A stretch of 64,000 nt of DNA from Agromyces sp. S2-1-8 (GCF_021129215.1 NZ_JAJOLP010000001.1:3286001-3350000); one strand, 5' to 3'. Shown: positions 20,004 through 29,418, counted from the stretch's first letter. Numbers and translations are program-made. Notes: a model not told the origin generated them from the sequence alone.

Positions 20004-20869
20004 TCCGAGAGCGTCGCCGATTCCCACGCGAGGGTCGGAATGCGGCTCGGCACGACTCCGAGCTCGTCGACCATGCGCGAGACGTCGGCCCAGTTGGTGC
20101 TCGGCCCGCCGTCCTTCACGATGACCCGGGAGTCCTCGACCTGCAGCCGGTCGAGCAGCACCCGCGTCGAGACCGCCGCCCCCGCGCCCACGTTGATGAC
20201 GCGATGACCTGAGTGCTCGGCATCGGCGGCCGCTCGAAGCACCGAGACGACGTCGCCCTGATGGATGTAGTCACGGACGAAGTGATCGGGGGCCAGGACC
20301 GTTGCCGGTGCGGCCGGGGTGGCGTGCACGAGCTTGTACACCAGGGAGTCTGGGAACGAGGGTCCGGCGATGTTGAAGATCCGGAGGGTCGTCACGGCCG
20401 CTTCGGGGCGATCCGCGGCGAGCCTGCGGAACAGCTCCTCCCCCGCGATCTTCGACGTCGCGTACGGGCTGTCACCGGCGAGTGCGGAGTCCTCCCGACG
20501 CGCCTCGGTCGCGGTCGTCCCGTAGACGGCACCTGACGACGCGTGCACGACCCGTCCGATGCGGGCTTCGCGCGCGGCACCCACGACGGCGGAGTCGATG
20601 AGCCGGTTCTGCACGACCAGGTCGTCGCCGTGCAGGACGGACGCGAGGTGCACGATGATCTCGGGCTCGACTCGCCGTGCGAGGTCGGCCACCGCCCCGG
20701 CATCCCGAAGGTCGATGACGATCTCGTCGTCGTGGTGCACGTCGGGTCGAGTCCGGCCGAGCGAGACCACTCGGGAACCGCGTTCGCGCAGGTCACGGAC
20801 GAGCAGCCGACCGAGACGGCCCCGCCCGCCCGTCACGAGGATCGTGTGCTCGGGGATGCGTCCGGTCAC
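20000..20869 (-). CDS. NAD-dependent epimerase/4-reductase for a nucleotide sugar
   Basis: A 289-residue extended SDR. It has a TGGRGRLGRLL dinucleotide motif, IVHLASV, the Ser of HASSGAVYG and a catalytic YATSK (YxxxK), then a sugar-binding region (RIFNIAGPSF, VRDYIHQGDV). GTG 20869 overlaps the stop of the CapD/WbpM-like gene. That pairing suggests it reduces or epimerises the 4-keto-6-deoxy intermediate made by that enzyme to UDP-FucNAc or UDP-QuiNAc, as WbpK/WbpV do in Pseudomonas. A C4-epimerase role cannot be excluded. It is the last gene of the long minus-strand operon. Confidence 0.8.
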   Translation of the reverse strand: MTGRIPEHTILVTGGRGRLGRLLVRDLRERGSRVVSLGRTRPDVHHDDEIVIDLRDAGAVADLARRVEPEIIVHLASVLHGDDLVVQNRLIDSAVVGAAREARIGRVVHASSGAVYGTTATEARREDSALAGDSPYATSKIAGEELFRRLAADRPEAAVTTLRIFNIAGPSFPDSLVYKLVHATPAAPATVLAPDHFVRDYIHQGDVVSVLRAAADAEHSGHRVINVGAGAAVSTRVLLDRLQVEDSRVIVKDGGPSTNWADVSRMVDELGVVPSRIPTLAWESATLSD

Positions 20870-22266
20870 GACCCTGCCTGCGGCAGGCGCGGGTCGATGT
20901 TGAACCCCATCTGCACGAGCGCGGCTCGCGCGTCCTCGTCGGAGAGGTCGCCCGCGCGCCCACGATCGAGCGTCCGTCGGATCTCCGCCACCGGCACGTC
21001 CATCTCCTCCTCCACCTGGAGGATGAACACCTTGCTGTTGGCCGTGCTCGTGGCGAGTTCGGGGTTGTACGTGAGTTCCTCGTAGAGCTTCTCGCCCGGG
21101 CGGAGCTGGGTGACCTCGATGTCGATGTGCGGCGCCGTCGCCTTCACGAGACTCTCGGCCAGATCCATGACGCGCACCGGCTCGCCCATGTCGAGCACGC
21201 AGATGTCGCCGTTCGCGCCCAGCAGGGCCGACTGGATGATGAGATGGGCCGCTTCGTCGATCGTCATGAAGAAGCGCGTGACATCGGGATGGGTGACCGT
21301 GAGCGGTCCGCCCTGCTCGATCTGTCGTCGGAACGTCTCCATCACGCTGCCGTTGCTCTGGAGGACGTTCCCGAATCGCACGGCCGTCAGCTTCGTCGCG
21401 CCCGAGTCGCGCGCGAGGTCGCCGAGGAGGAGTTCACCCAGTCGTTTCGTGGCACCCATGACGTTGGCCGGTCGCACCGCCTTGTCGGTCGAGACATAGA
21501 CGGCATGACTCGCCCCGGATGCGATCGCCTGGCGCAGGACGTTCTCCGCCCCGAGCGCGTTGTTCGCAATCGCCTCGGACGGGTTCTCCTCCATCAGCGG
21601 CACGTGCTTGTAAGCCGCGGCGTGGAAGACGAGCTCGGGACGCGCGGCGTCGAAGATCCGCTCGAGTCGACGGACGTTCTTCACGTCCGCGACGGCGACC
21701 TCCAGCCGCTCGTCGTCGAGTCGGTTCGCGAGGTGGAACAGGCCGGTCTCCCACCAGTCGACGGCGACGACCGTCGCGACGTCGAGGTTGAGCAGGTGTT
21801 CCACCAGCCGGGACCCGATCGAGCCGGCCGCCCCGGTCACGAGGACCCTGCGGCCCTCCACCATCCGTCGGGCGTCCAGCATGTCGTGCTTGACCGGCCG
21901 ACGCCCGACCAGTTGGAGGACGTCGACGTCGGTCAGGTCGCTGACGCTGACGGTCTCACGGCTGATCGTGTCGTAGGTCCGAGGCAGCATCGACAACTGG
22001 AGGCCGGTCTGCTCCAGCCCCGTGAGGAACTCGCGCAGCCCGGCCGCATCGATCGTCGGGATGGCGAAGTACACCGAGTCGACGGCGTGGTCGCGGACGA
22101 CACGATTGACATCCGAGAGGCGGCCGAGCACCTGCGGGTCCTGCTTCACGTCGTCGAGGAACCCGACGACCTCATCTCCGAGCGCCTTCGCATCGTCGGC
22201 GATCCCGATGCCGGCGGTGCCGTACCCGACGACCAATACCCGGCTCATTGCGCTCGTTCCAGCCAC
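20866..22266 (-). CDS. UDP-GlcNAc 4,6-dehydratase, CapD/WbpM-like, soluble
   Basis: 466 residues. Residues about 1-125 are a CoA-binding-like Rossmann domain (VLVVGYGTAGIGIADDAK); residues about 135-420 are the dehydratase (VLVTGAAGSIGSRL, AAAYKHVPLMEENP). The catalytic segment is STDKAVRPANVMGATKR, with Met where most SDRs have Tyr, as described for WbpM. Unlike WbpM it has no membrane helices. The product is UDP-2-acetamido-2,6-dideoxy-4-hexulose. GTG 22266 is preferred over ATG 22248 because GGGGAG lies 7 nt before the GTG. It works with the reductase/epimerase downstream. Confidence 0.88.
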   Translation of the reverse strand: MAGTSAMSRVLVVGYGTAGIGIADDAKALGDEVVGFLDDVKQDPQVLGRLSDVNRVVRDHAVDSVYFAIPTIDAAGLREFLTGLEQTGLQLSMLPRTYDTISRETVSVSDLTDVDVLQLVGRRPVKHDMLDARRMVEGRRVLVTGAAGSIGSRLVEHLLNLDVATVVAVDWWETGLFHLANRLDDERLEVAVADVKNVRRLERIFDAARPELVFHAAAYKHVPLMEENPSEAIANNALGAENVLRQAIASGASHAVYVSTDKAVRPANVMGATKRLGELLLGDLARDSGATKLTAVRFGNVLQSNGSVMETFRRQIEQGGPLTVTHPDVTRFFMTIDEAAHLIIQSALLGANGDICVLDMGEPVRVMDLAESLVKATAPHIDIEVTQLRPGEKLYEELTYNPELATSTANSKVFILQVEEEMDVPVAEIRRTLDRGRAGDLSDEDARAALVQMGFNIDPRLPQAGS

Positions 22267-22270
22267 CTGT

Positions 22271-23467
22271 TCACTCCCCGATCCTATCCGATCCCTCGTC
22301 GACGTCCTGCGGCCGGCTCCCGGTCAGGCGCGCCATGATCCGCTCCTCGACGGCGATGTCGGCATCGGAGGACAATCGTTCCGCCGCGGCATCCGCCGCC
22401 TGCTTGAACGCCGCAATCTGCTCACGCGAGAGGGCGGAGATGGTCGCCGTGAGGTCGTCGGCCTCGTAACCGGCGGTCACGGCTCCGATGCCGTTGTCGT
22501 CGATGACGCGACTGGTCTCGTCCCCCGGTCCGAAGACGACCCCGATCCGCGCCTGGACGAAGTCGAAGAGCTTGTTCGGCAATGCGAGGCGGTGATTCGG
22601 CGTGTGCGGCGGGAGCAGGTACACCCCGAGGTCGTAGGGGTTCAGCGCTGCGGGGAGTCCGCTCGGAGTCGTGGGCTCGTGCAACGTCGTGCGGGGGCTC
22701 GCCTCGATCCTGGCGAGCAGCTTCTTCCAGTACGCATCGCCCTGCCGGGCTGCGATCAGGAAGAGATCGAGGCTGTAGCCGTCCCCCAGGTCGTCGACCG
22801 CATCGATGAGCGCTTCGATGTTGCGACCCGGCACCGCGCCTCCGCTGTGCACGAGCCGGATGCGGTCGTTCTCCATCGGCGACGGCCCCAGTCCGTCGGC
22901 GAACGGCCTGGCGTTCCGCACGAGCTCGGTGGTGACGCCGTAGCGCTCCTCGTACATCGAGCAGATGGCCGCACCCACGGACGTCGCGACATCGACCCGC
23001 GGAAGGTAGCGTGCGCACACCCAGTCCATGAACGGAGCGACCAGGAGTCGCCACGACAGCACGTGGGAGCGCTCGGCCGGGGCCCACTCGTGCAGGTCGC
23101 ACCAGATCTTCGGCGAACCCGCCACGGTGAACGCCAGGGGAAGCGCGCGGGCCTCGTTGGCGACGACGACGTCGAACTCGCGGCCAGCGAGCAGCCGATG
23201 CGCCGCCTTCACCGCGGGCGCATCGAGCTCGACCGATGCATAGCGGCGGAGACCCAGCTTCAGCACGCCGCCGAGGGTCTGGGGCAGCGACGGCAGCGCG
23301 CTGTCGATCTCGATGTGATCGTCCGCGGCGGCAGGACGTGGCCCGTAGGACAGCGTCGTGACGTGCCCGTAGCGCGACAGCACGTCGAGCTGCCGGAGCA
23401 CGCGCGCGTCAGCGGTGATGTCCGAGAAGGAGATGCAGAGGATGCGGGCTGGTCGGGATGCTGTCAT
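22271..23467 (-). CDS. GT4-like glycosyltransferase
   Basis: 398 residues in a GT-B layout. Domain 1 begins ARILCISFSDITADARVLRQ, a pattern common in group 1 transferases. Domain 2 opens with IRLVHSGGAVPGRNIEALIDAV (about residue 205) and contains LPNKLFDFVQARIGVVFG (about residue 310), the donor-binding region with F in place of the more usual second Glu. It is cytoplasmic, and the sugar is unknown. It overlaps the upstream glycosyltransferase by ATGA and is separated from the dehydratase gene by 4 nt, so it belongs to the 31508-20000 operon and probably adds one residue of the same repeat unit. Confidence 0.8.
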   Translation of the reverse strand: MTASRPARILCISFSDITADARVLRQLDVLSRYGHVTTLSYGPRPAAADDHIEIDSALPSLPQTLGGVLKLGLRRYASVELDAPAVKAAHRLLAGREFDVVVANEARALPLAFTVAGSPKIWCDLHEWAPAERSHVLSWRLLVAPFMDWVCARYLPRVDVATSVGAAICSMYEERYGVTTELVRNARPFADGLGPSPMENDRIRLVHSGGAVPGRNIEALIDAVDDLGDGYSLDLFLIAARQGDAYWKKLLARIEASPRTTLHEPTTPSGLPAALNPYDLGVYLLPPHTPNHRLALPNKLFDFVQARIGVVFGPGDETSRVIDDNGIGAVTAGYEADDLTATISALSREQIAAFKQAADAAAERLSSDADIAVEERIMARLTGSRPQDVDEGSDRIGE

Positions 23468-24699
23468 GGTCGCTCCTGATCACTGGCTTCGGATGCGGCG
23501 GAGGTGCCGAGGAACTCGGACAGCGTCCTCGCAGACGCTCGCCCGTCGTGGACCGCCTCGACGAAGGCGCGCCCGGAGGCCGCCATCGCCCGCGCACCCG
23601 CCCGATCGTCGAGGAGGGCGAGCACGGTCTCCTCGACCGCGTCGATGCGCGACTCGACGATGGGCAGCTCCCGGCCGGTCGCCCGCTGGACCTCGGTTCG
23701 CACGCGGTCGGAGACGTGACCGACGACGACGCGGCCGGCGGCCATGGCCTCGCAGGCCGCGACGCCGTAGTCGCCCAGGCGGAACTGGTCGAGCACGATG
23801 TCCGCGGCCCGATAGACCCCCGGCATCTCCGTTGCGGGCACGCCTTCGAGGCGGCGGTACCGGATGACGCCACGCGCATCCAACCGTTGAAGCCGGGCGT
23901 CGATCGAGGGATCGCCCTTCATCGCCGGATTGCTCGGGGCGTAGGCGACGACCGGGCGGTCCGAGGTGAGCGGCGCGTCGGGTGCGGTCCACGAGTCGAT
24001 GTCGACGACGACGGGGAGCCAGACCGCCCGCGGGACGTCGAGGAGACCCGGCGTCGACACGAAGACCGGGAAGTCGGATTCGGCGACCGCCTCGAGGTTC
24101 GCCGCGGCGTTGCGTTCGAGCCTGGCGGTCTGATCGTCGGGATAGGAGCCGGAACGCCCGAACGGCGAGTCGGGTTCGCTCCGGGCATGCGCGCTCGGGA
24201 GCCGGATGTCGCTCCCGTGCCAGAGGAACGCGACGGACAGGCCCGATCGCGACAGCTCGCGGAGCGGGTCCGCCGCCGATCCCCCGAGCGCGCCGCGGAA
24301 CGGGTGCCGACCGGACTCGATCAGCGCGTGCGAGAACCCCTCGACGAGTTCGCGGCGCTGGGCGCGCTGCCAGCGCCGCGAGAAGACGGTGGCCGCCAAC
24401 GGCACCGCGACGTCCACCGGGAACGCAGGGTTCCGAGCCCCGCGCGGAATCGTCGCGAGGCTGACGGCCGCGGCCCCGTCGAGGTCGTTCCGGATGGCGT
24501 TGGCCCACCGGAACCCCTGCCCTGCGGAGTTCGCCGGACCGATGAACACGGCGACCCGTGACGACGGGGCGACGGCGACCGCCAGGCCGGTCGGATCCCA
24601 GCGCAACCCCGATGGAAGGACCCGGAGCAGCAGCGGCTCGGGAACGAGGCGAGCGAGCATCGGCGCCAGAGGGGCGAGGACGGAGCCGAGACCGCTCAC
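23464..24699 (-). CDS. Glycosyltransferase, module C copy 2
   Basis: 411 residues. The start GTG 24699 overlaps the stop of the small protein upstream (GTGA). A poorly conserved lead of 40-50 residues is followed by FIGPANSAGQGFRWANAIR, then WHGSDIRLPSAHAR, APSNPAMKGDPSID and DIVLDQFRLGDYGVAACEAM, the last resembling the donor site of GT-B enzymes (E at the ExM position, about residue 310). It ends with a conserved VEAVHDG motif. It is clearly homologous over its length to the protein at 26434-27639 (PANFAAQGYRWA, APTNPAVKGTALIE, DIVLDQFTLGIYATTSIEAM). The two copies flank module A and module B within one operon. The sugar is unknown. Confidence 0.78.
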   Translation of the reverse strand: MSGLGSVLAPLAPMLARLVPEPLLLRVLPSGLRWDPTGLAVAVAPSSRVAVFIGPANSAGQGFRWANAIRNDLDGAAAVSLATIPRGARNPAFPVDVAVPLAATVFSRRWQRAQRRELVEGFSHALIESGRHPFRGALGGSAADPLRELSRSGLSVAFLWHGSDIRLPSAHARSEPDSPFGRSGSYPDDQTARLERNAAANLEAVAESDFPVFVSTPGLLDVPRAVWLPVVVDIDSWTAPDAPLTSDRPVVAYAPSNPAMKGDPSIDARLQRLDARGVIRYRRLEGVPATEMPGVYRAADIVLDQFRLGDYGVAACEAMAAGRVVVGHVSDRVRTEVQRATGRELPIVESRIDAVEETVLALLDDRAGARAMAASGRAFVEAVHDGRASARTLSEFLGTSAASEASDQERP

Positions 24700-25118
24700 C
24701 GGTGTGCGATCCTGGTCCGCGCCGCGGCGTACCCGCGCACGGCGACCGTGGTCGAACCACCGCGCTCGCCGCGCTGCAGCCACTTCCATGCTGCGAACCC
24801 GGCGTCGCGTTCGGCGGCGATGATCATGTCCGCGTCCCCGATCCGGCGCTCCACCTCTGCAGCCGAAGCCGAAGCGCGCCAGAATCGAACGCCGCCGTCG
24901 AGCGGCAGGACCCGCACGAGCATCCGTCCCGGCAACGTGTGGGAGAGCGCCGCGACCAGCCTGGCGGATCGGTGCGACTGCCGCAGGGTCACCCACCCGT
25001 CGGTCTCCGGCACGGCGGGGCCGCTCCAGCAGACCACGGTCACGCTGTCCTCGTCGGTCAGCCCCGGGAGGTCCTCGGCCGAATGGCGCCCGCTGGGCGC
25101 GAGCACGACGATGTTCAT
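24696..25118 (-). CDS. Small protein partner of a glycosyltransferase, module B copy 2
   Basis: 140 residues, homologous to the protein at 19575-20003: the N-termini differ by two residues, and the VTVV strand, LPLDGGVRF, ERDAGFAAWK and a final AARTRIA block align in order. There is no recognisable domain, signal or membrane helix. ATG 25118 overlaps the stop of the paired glycosyltransferase (25115-26437), and its own stop overlaps the start of the next one. Conservation of both sequence and position next to the same type of glycosyltransferase in two transcripts implies a joint function, perhaps as a subunit; this is inference. Confidence 0.75.
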   Translation of the reverse strand: MNIVVLAPSGRHSAEDLPGLTDEDSVTVVCWSGPAVPETDGWVTLRQSHRSARLVAALSHTLPGRMLVRVLPLDGGVRFWRASASAAEVERRIGDADMIIAAERDAGFAAWKWLQRGERGGSTTVAVRGYAAARTRIAHR

Positions 25119-26437
25119 CGGCCACCACCGTTCACCGAGAGCAAGCGATCGACACCGTCGACGGCGGCCTCGAGCTGATGCCCGCGCTCCCAACGGGCTC
25201 CCCATGAGATCGCGTCAGCCCTCGATCCGTCGGTCTGCGCGCGTGCCTGCGCGGCGCCGGCGATGAGCGCATCGGCGATGTCGTCGGCGGCCATCGAGGC
25301 CGACGGCGACCACGCAGGCGAACCCGCCATGACCGCCGACGCCGCACTCGACGGATCGTGCACCGAGACGACGGGGAGGCCGGTCGCCGCGAATTCGAAG
25401 ACCTTGCCGCTCGTCACCCCGGGCCCGCTCGCCAGGGCGAGCACCAGCGCGTCGAAGGTTGCGTACACCTCGGGGATCTGCGCCTTCGCCACCGGCCCCT
25501 CGTAGGTGATGCCGACCGCGGAACCGCGCTGCAGGAAGCTCTCCAGATGTTCGCCGGCGATCCCAGTCCGCCCGAGGTGGCCTCGAAGCACGAGCCTCGC
25601 CCGCGCCAGTTCGGGCGAGCGCTCGCGGGCCCGCACCCAGCCCGCCAGGAGTTCCTCGGCGGGGAACTGGCCGTGGTTGATGGTGCCGATGTAGCCGAAC
25701 GTCAGCGGACGATCCGGGGCTGCGGACACGAGGGGAACGGCGGGCGAGACGCCGTCGATGGTGTCGAACCCGTTGGGGACCACCCGCATCCGCTCGCTCG
25801 ACCGAGGGTACTTCGCGGCGTGCCAACCACGAATCGGCTCGTTCACGAACCAGATCTGGTCCGCGGACTCGATCAGTCGGGACTCCCAGCGCTCCGCACG
25901 TCGCGTCGCGCGCGGATTCCGCCCGCCGGTGAAGACGTCGATCGTCCAGGCGTCGCGGTAATCCATGATGTTCCGAACCCCGTGCCGGCGCTTCAGGTGC
26001 CAGCCGGGGATGAAGTCGACGGACGGGCTCGCCGTGCCGAGTGCGACGTCGACGCGTCGCGCGCGGTGAATCTCCTCGGCGGCCCGCACGAGCTCGCGAC
26101 GCCATCCGCCGAAGCCCGCCTCCGGGAACGGAAGTCCGCGCACAGCACCCCAGAGTTCGGGGAATCGCGCCTGCGCGCGCGTCCAGTCGCCGACGTCGCT
26201 CGCGTACAGGCCGGAGGAGAACGGCACCTCGACCCTGCGCACCCGTTCGCCGACCTGGGCGGACAGCGACGCGTCGATGAGTCCCTCATCGGAGAAGAGC
26301 TTCCGTGGAGCGGTGAGGACGGTCACCTCCCATCCGCGCGCCGCGAAGGCGTTCGCGAGTCCGATGGCACGGTACACACCGCTGGTTCTGGCCGGCGCGA
26401 ACGCCCATGCGGTGAGCAGGAGGTGGCGCCCGCTCAT
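25115..26437 (-). CDS. GT-B fold glycosyltransferase, module A copy 2
   Basis: 440 residues, a paralogue of 18217-19578. Shared blocks in order are the TAWAFAPARTSGVYRA acceptor loop, VDFIPG, MDYRDAWTIDVFTGG, WFVNEPI, TFGYIGTI and SGKVFEFAATGLPVVSVHD. The last contains the donor-binding acidic residue. It is cytoplasmic, with unknown donor. ATG 26437 overlaps the upstream gene's TGA and its own TGA overlaps the small protein's ATG. The C-terminal 80 residues diverge most from copy 1. Confidence 0.82.
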   Translation of the reverse strand: MSGRHLLLTAWAFAPARTSGVYRAIGLANAFAARGWEVTVLTAPRKLFSDEGLIDASLSAQVGERVRRVEVPFSSGLYASDVGDWTRAQARFPELWGAVRGLPFPEAGFGGWRRELVRAAEEIHRARRVDVALGTASPSVDFIPGWHLKRRHGVRNIMDYRDAWTIDVFTGGRNPRATRRAERWESRLIESADQIWFVNEPIRGWHAAKYPRSSERMRVVPNGFDTIDGVSPAVPLVSAAPDRPLTFGYIGTINHGQFPAEELLAGWVRARERSPELARARLVLRGHLGRTGIAGEHLESFLQRGSAVGITYEGPVAKAQIPEVYATFDALVLALASGPGVTSGKVFEFAATGLPVVSVHDPSSAASAVMAGSPAWSPSASMAADDIADALIAGAAQARAQTDGSRADAISWGARWERGHQLEAAVDGVDRLLSVNGGGR

Positions 26438-27639
26438 GGTGTCCGCCCCAGGAACGGCGCGAGCACGCGCGCCGACAGTTCCCCGTTGTGGACGGCCTCG
26501 ACGAAGGCAGGACCGGCGTTCGCGATCGGCCGATACGCCTCGGGACGCTCGGCGACGTCACGGAGCACCTCTTCAAGGGTGTCGGGGGTCGCCTCGACCA
26601 CCGGCACCTCGCGTCCGCTCACCTGCTGGATGTGGTCCCGGACCTGATCGTGGAGATGCGCGATCACCAGTCGACCCGCCGCCATCGCCTCGATCGACGT
26701 CGTCGCGTAGATGCCGAGGGTGAACTGGTCGAGGACGATGTCGGCGTCCGAGTAGCGACCCGGCATCTCGTTCGCGGGGACCTTGACGATCCGCTGGTAG
26801 TCGACGACCTTCTCGTCGGACAGGCGATTCACGATCGGCTCGATGAGCGCGGTGCCCTTCACCGCCGGGTTCGTCGGAGCGTGCAGGACCACTGGCGTTC
26901 CGCCGGACAGCGCTTCGCGTTCCGCCTTCCACTCGGCCGGGTCGACCACGATCGGAAGCCACGACGCCGCCGGCCAGTCGAGCAGGAGTTCGGGCGTCGC
27001 GACGAAGGTGGGCGCGTCGAGCCGGGCGAAGAGCTGCCGGTTCTTGAGCGCGCGCGCCTCGAGCGCTCGGATCCAATCCTGATCCGCGTCCCGGAACGGC
27101 GACCACTTGTCGACCTGGGCGTGGCGGCTGGGCAGGCGCAGGTCCGTTCCGAGGCTCGCGAGGCCGACCGCGAGCCCGCGGTCGCGCAGCCAGATCGCCT
27201 CTCGCTCCACGAACCCCTGGAAAGCGAGGCCGAAGAGGTGCCGCTCCGCCTCGATGAGCACATGCGTGAACCGCTCCGCCACGGCGTCCCGCTGCCGCCG
27301 CCCCCAGTCCCCCGACGAGGTGAACACGATCTCGGGAACGGAGTAGTCGGCCGGGAACCCGAAGTCGCCGCGTGTGCGGTACTGCATGTTGACGGCGCCG
27401 ACACCCGGCAACCGCTCGGCCGAGCGTGCCCAGCGGTAGCCCTGGGCCGCGAAGTTCGCGGGGGCGACGTAGAGGCGGGCTTCGCCGGAGGGTGCGGTCA
27501 CCGGCGGCGGGACGTCCGCGGGCGAGAACCGGCGCGACGGCGGCCGGAGCCAGCGCGAGACCCGATCGGGCAGCCGTCCGACGACGAGTCGGTACGCGAT
27601 CCCGGCCTTCCGCTTGATGCCCGTCAGGACGCCGGTCAT
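26434..27639 (-). CDS. Glycosyltransferase, module C copy 1
   Basis: 401 residues, homologous to 23464-24699 along its length (YVAPANFAAQGYRWARSA, LGTDLRLPSRHAQ, WLPIVVDPAEW, LDQFTLGIYATTSIEAMAAG, VEAVHNG). A basic N-terminal stretch (about residues 1-35) could sit at the membrane surface. GT-B enzymes of this sort use nucleotide sugars in the cytoplasm; the donor is not predictable. ATG 27639 overlaps the stop of the ABC exporter gene, so it is translationally linked to it. Confidence 0.78.
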   Translation of the reverse strand: MTGVLTGIKRKAGIAYRLVVGRLPDRVSRWLRPPSRRFSPADVPPPVTAPSGEARLYVAPANFAAQGYRWARSAERLPGVGAVNMQYRTRGDFGFPADYSVPEIVFTSSGDWGRRQRDAVAERFTHVLIEAERHLFGLAFQGFVEREAIWLRDRGLAVGLASLGTDLRLPSRHAQVDKWSPFRDADQDWIRALEARALKNRQLFARLDAPTFVATPELLLDWPAASWLPIVVDPAEWKAEREALSGGTPVVLHAPTNPAVKGTALIEPIVNRLSDEKVVDYQRIVKVPANEMPGRYSDADIVLDQFTLGIYATTSIEAMAAGRLVIAHLHDQVRDHIQQVSGREVPVVEATPDTLEEVLRDVAERPEAYRPIANAGPAFVEAVHNGELSARVLAPFLGRTP

Positions 27640-29414
27640 GCGAGCCCGGCCAACTTCGCCTGCGCCGCGAACTCAGGACTCTGCGCCACGACCGTCGCGA
27701 AATCGCCCTGCGCCGCCACCGTTCCGTCCTTCATGAACAGGACGACATCGGAATCGCGGATCGTGCTGAGGCGGTGCGCGACGGCGATCACGGTGACGTC
27801 GCCGCGCAACTCCCGGATCGCCGAGGCGACGTCGGATTCCGTCTTCGTGTCGAGCGCGCTCGTCGCCTCGTCGAGGACGAGGACGAGCGGATCGGTGTAG
27901 AGCGCACGGGCGATGCCGAGGCGCTGGCGCTGGCCGCCGGAGAGCGTGAGCCCACGCTCGCCGACGCGCGCATTCAGGCCGTCCGCACGCTGCTCGATCA
28001 CGCTCCACAACTGAGCACGGCGGGCGGCCTGCTCGGCTCGGGCCAGGTCGACGTCGTCACCCCACGTCAGGGCGATGTTCTGCGCGATCGTGCCGTCGAA
28101 GAGCGTCACCTCCTGCGGGACGAACGCGACGTGCTTGCGCCAGGCATCCATCACGTCCTCGAGCGGCAGCCCGTCGATGCGGATCTGTCCACCGGTCGGC
28201 GTCAGCAGGCCGAGCAGCAGGTCGATGAGGGTCGACTTGCCTGCGCCCGAGGCACCCGCGATGCCGATCGTCGATCCCATCGGAACACGCAGGTCGACCT
28301 CGCGCACCGCCGGGATGTCGCTGCCGGGGAAGGTGAACGCGACGTCCGTCAGTTCGAGCACTCGGGGCTGGCCCGGCAGCGGCGCCTTGCCGAGCACCTC
28401 ACGATCGGCGAGGAACTTCGTCGACGCCTCGATGTCGGCGACCACCGCATCGACGTACGGGACGGACGTCATGGTCCGGGTGATGACCGCTTGGAAGCCG
28501 GTGAGTGATGGAACGAGCCGGAATCCGGCGATGCCGAAGAGCGCGATCGCGGCGATGGCCTCCTCCCGTCCCCCGAAGAGGAACGCGACTCCTCCGACGA
28601 TGAGGAAGCCGCCGATGATCGCCGCATCGAAGATGAACCGCGGGACCGTCGAGAGGAAGCTCGCGTTCGCGCGCGCCTGCGCGGTCTGGGCGCGATTCCT
28701 CCGGATGACCTCGCTGACCTCGTCCGCCTTGTCCCGCAGGGTGATCTCCTTCAGGGACGCGACCATCCCCGAGATCAGCGCCGCGACGCGCAACGACGAA
28801 TCGCGAGCGACCCTGCCCGCCTGTCGCGTCTTGCCGCTCAGCACGACGTACTGCAGCATGGCGATGCCGCCGAGGTAGACGACCGTCACGAGCGCCGTCG
28901 CCGGCTGCGCGAACACGATGACGCCGACCACGCCGACGGAGGTCACCAGGAGGCCCAGCAGCGTCGTGAGCGGCAGCAGGAAGCCGGCCACGACGTTGGC
29001 GATGCCGCTGTCGGTCATGGCGACGATCTGCGCGCTGTTGCGCGACAGTCGGTCCGTCCAGGACGCGCGAATGTATGCGCCGAAGAGCTGCTGGCCGATC
29101 GCGAGCTCGTAGGAGGCGAACCGCCGCGTGGCGATCCACTGGAGCCAGACGTTGGCCGCCGACTTGCCGATGACGACCAGGGCGAGGATGAGGACCAGCC
29201 ACAGCACCTGGGCTTCGTCGATCGCGCCGATGACGGGCAGCGACAACGGACCACCGGCGATCACCGCGGCGAGCGTCAGGGCGAGCAGCATCAACGCCAC
29301 GACGTCGACGACGGCGAGCCCCGCGGATACCAGTGAGAACACGAGGAGGAACCGCCGGGCCGAGTGCGGCAGGAACGGCAGGAGCCGCCGAAGCGTGCGA
29401 GCGATCTGCTTCAT
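27636..29414 (-). CDS. ABC exporter, fused membrane and ATPase domains (MsbA/PglK-like)
   Basis: 592 residues. Residues about 1-320 hold six membrane helices of the type I exporter fold; residues about 345-592 are the ATPase (GASGAGKST Walker A, LSGGQRQRLG signature at about 491, LVLVLDEATSALD Walker B, AHRLSTI switch). As a homodimer it would move a hydrophobic or lipid-linked substrate outward. Its place inside a glycosyltransferase operon, directly before four sugar transferases, points to a lipid-linked oligosaccharide flippase such as PglK rather than a drug pump. ATG 29414 follows the dehydrogenase gene by 4 nt. Confidence 0.85.
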   Translation of the reverse strand: MKQIARTLRRLLPFLPHSARRFLLVFSLVSAGLAVVDVVALMLLALTLAAVIAGGPLSLPVIGAIDEAQVLWLVLILALVVIGKSAANVWLQWIATRRFASYELAIGQQLFGAYIRASWTDRLSRNSAQIVAMTDSGIANVVAGFLLPLTTLLGLLVTSVGVVGVIVFAQPATALVTVVYLGGIAMLQYVVLSGKTRQAGRVARDSSLRVAALISGMVASLKEITLRDKADEVSEVIRRNRAQTAQARANASFLSTVPRFIFDAAIIGGFLIVGGVAFLFGGREEAIAAIALFGIAGFRLVPSLTGFQAVITRTMTSVPYVDAVVADIEASTKFLADREVLGKAPLPGQPRVLELTDVAFTFPGSDIPAVREVDLRVPMGSTIGIAGASGAGKSTLIDLLLGLLTPTGGQIRIDGLPLEDVMDAWRKHVAFVPQEVTLFDGTIAQNIALTWGDDVDLARAEQAARRAQLWSVIEQRADGLNARVGERGLTLSGGQRQRLGIARALYTDPLVLVLDEATSALDTKTESDVASAIRELRGDVTVIAVAHRLSTIRDSDVVLFMKDGTVAAQGDFATVVAQSPEFAAQAKLAGLA

Positions 29415-29418
29415 GGTG

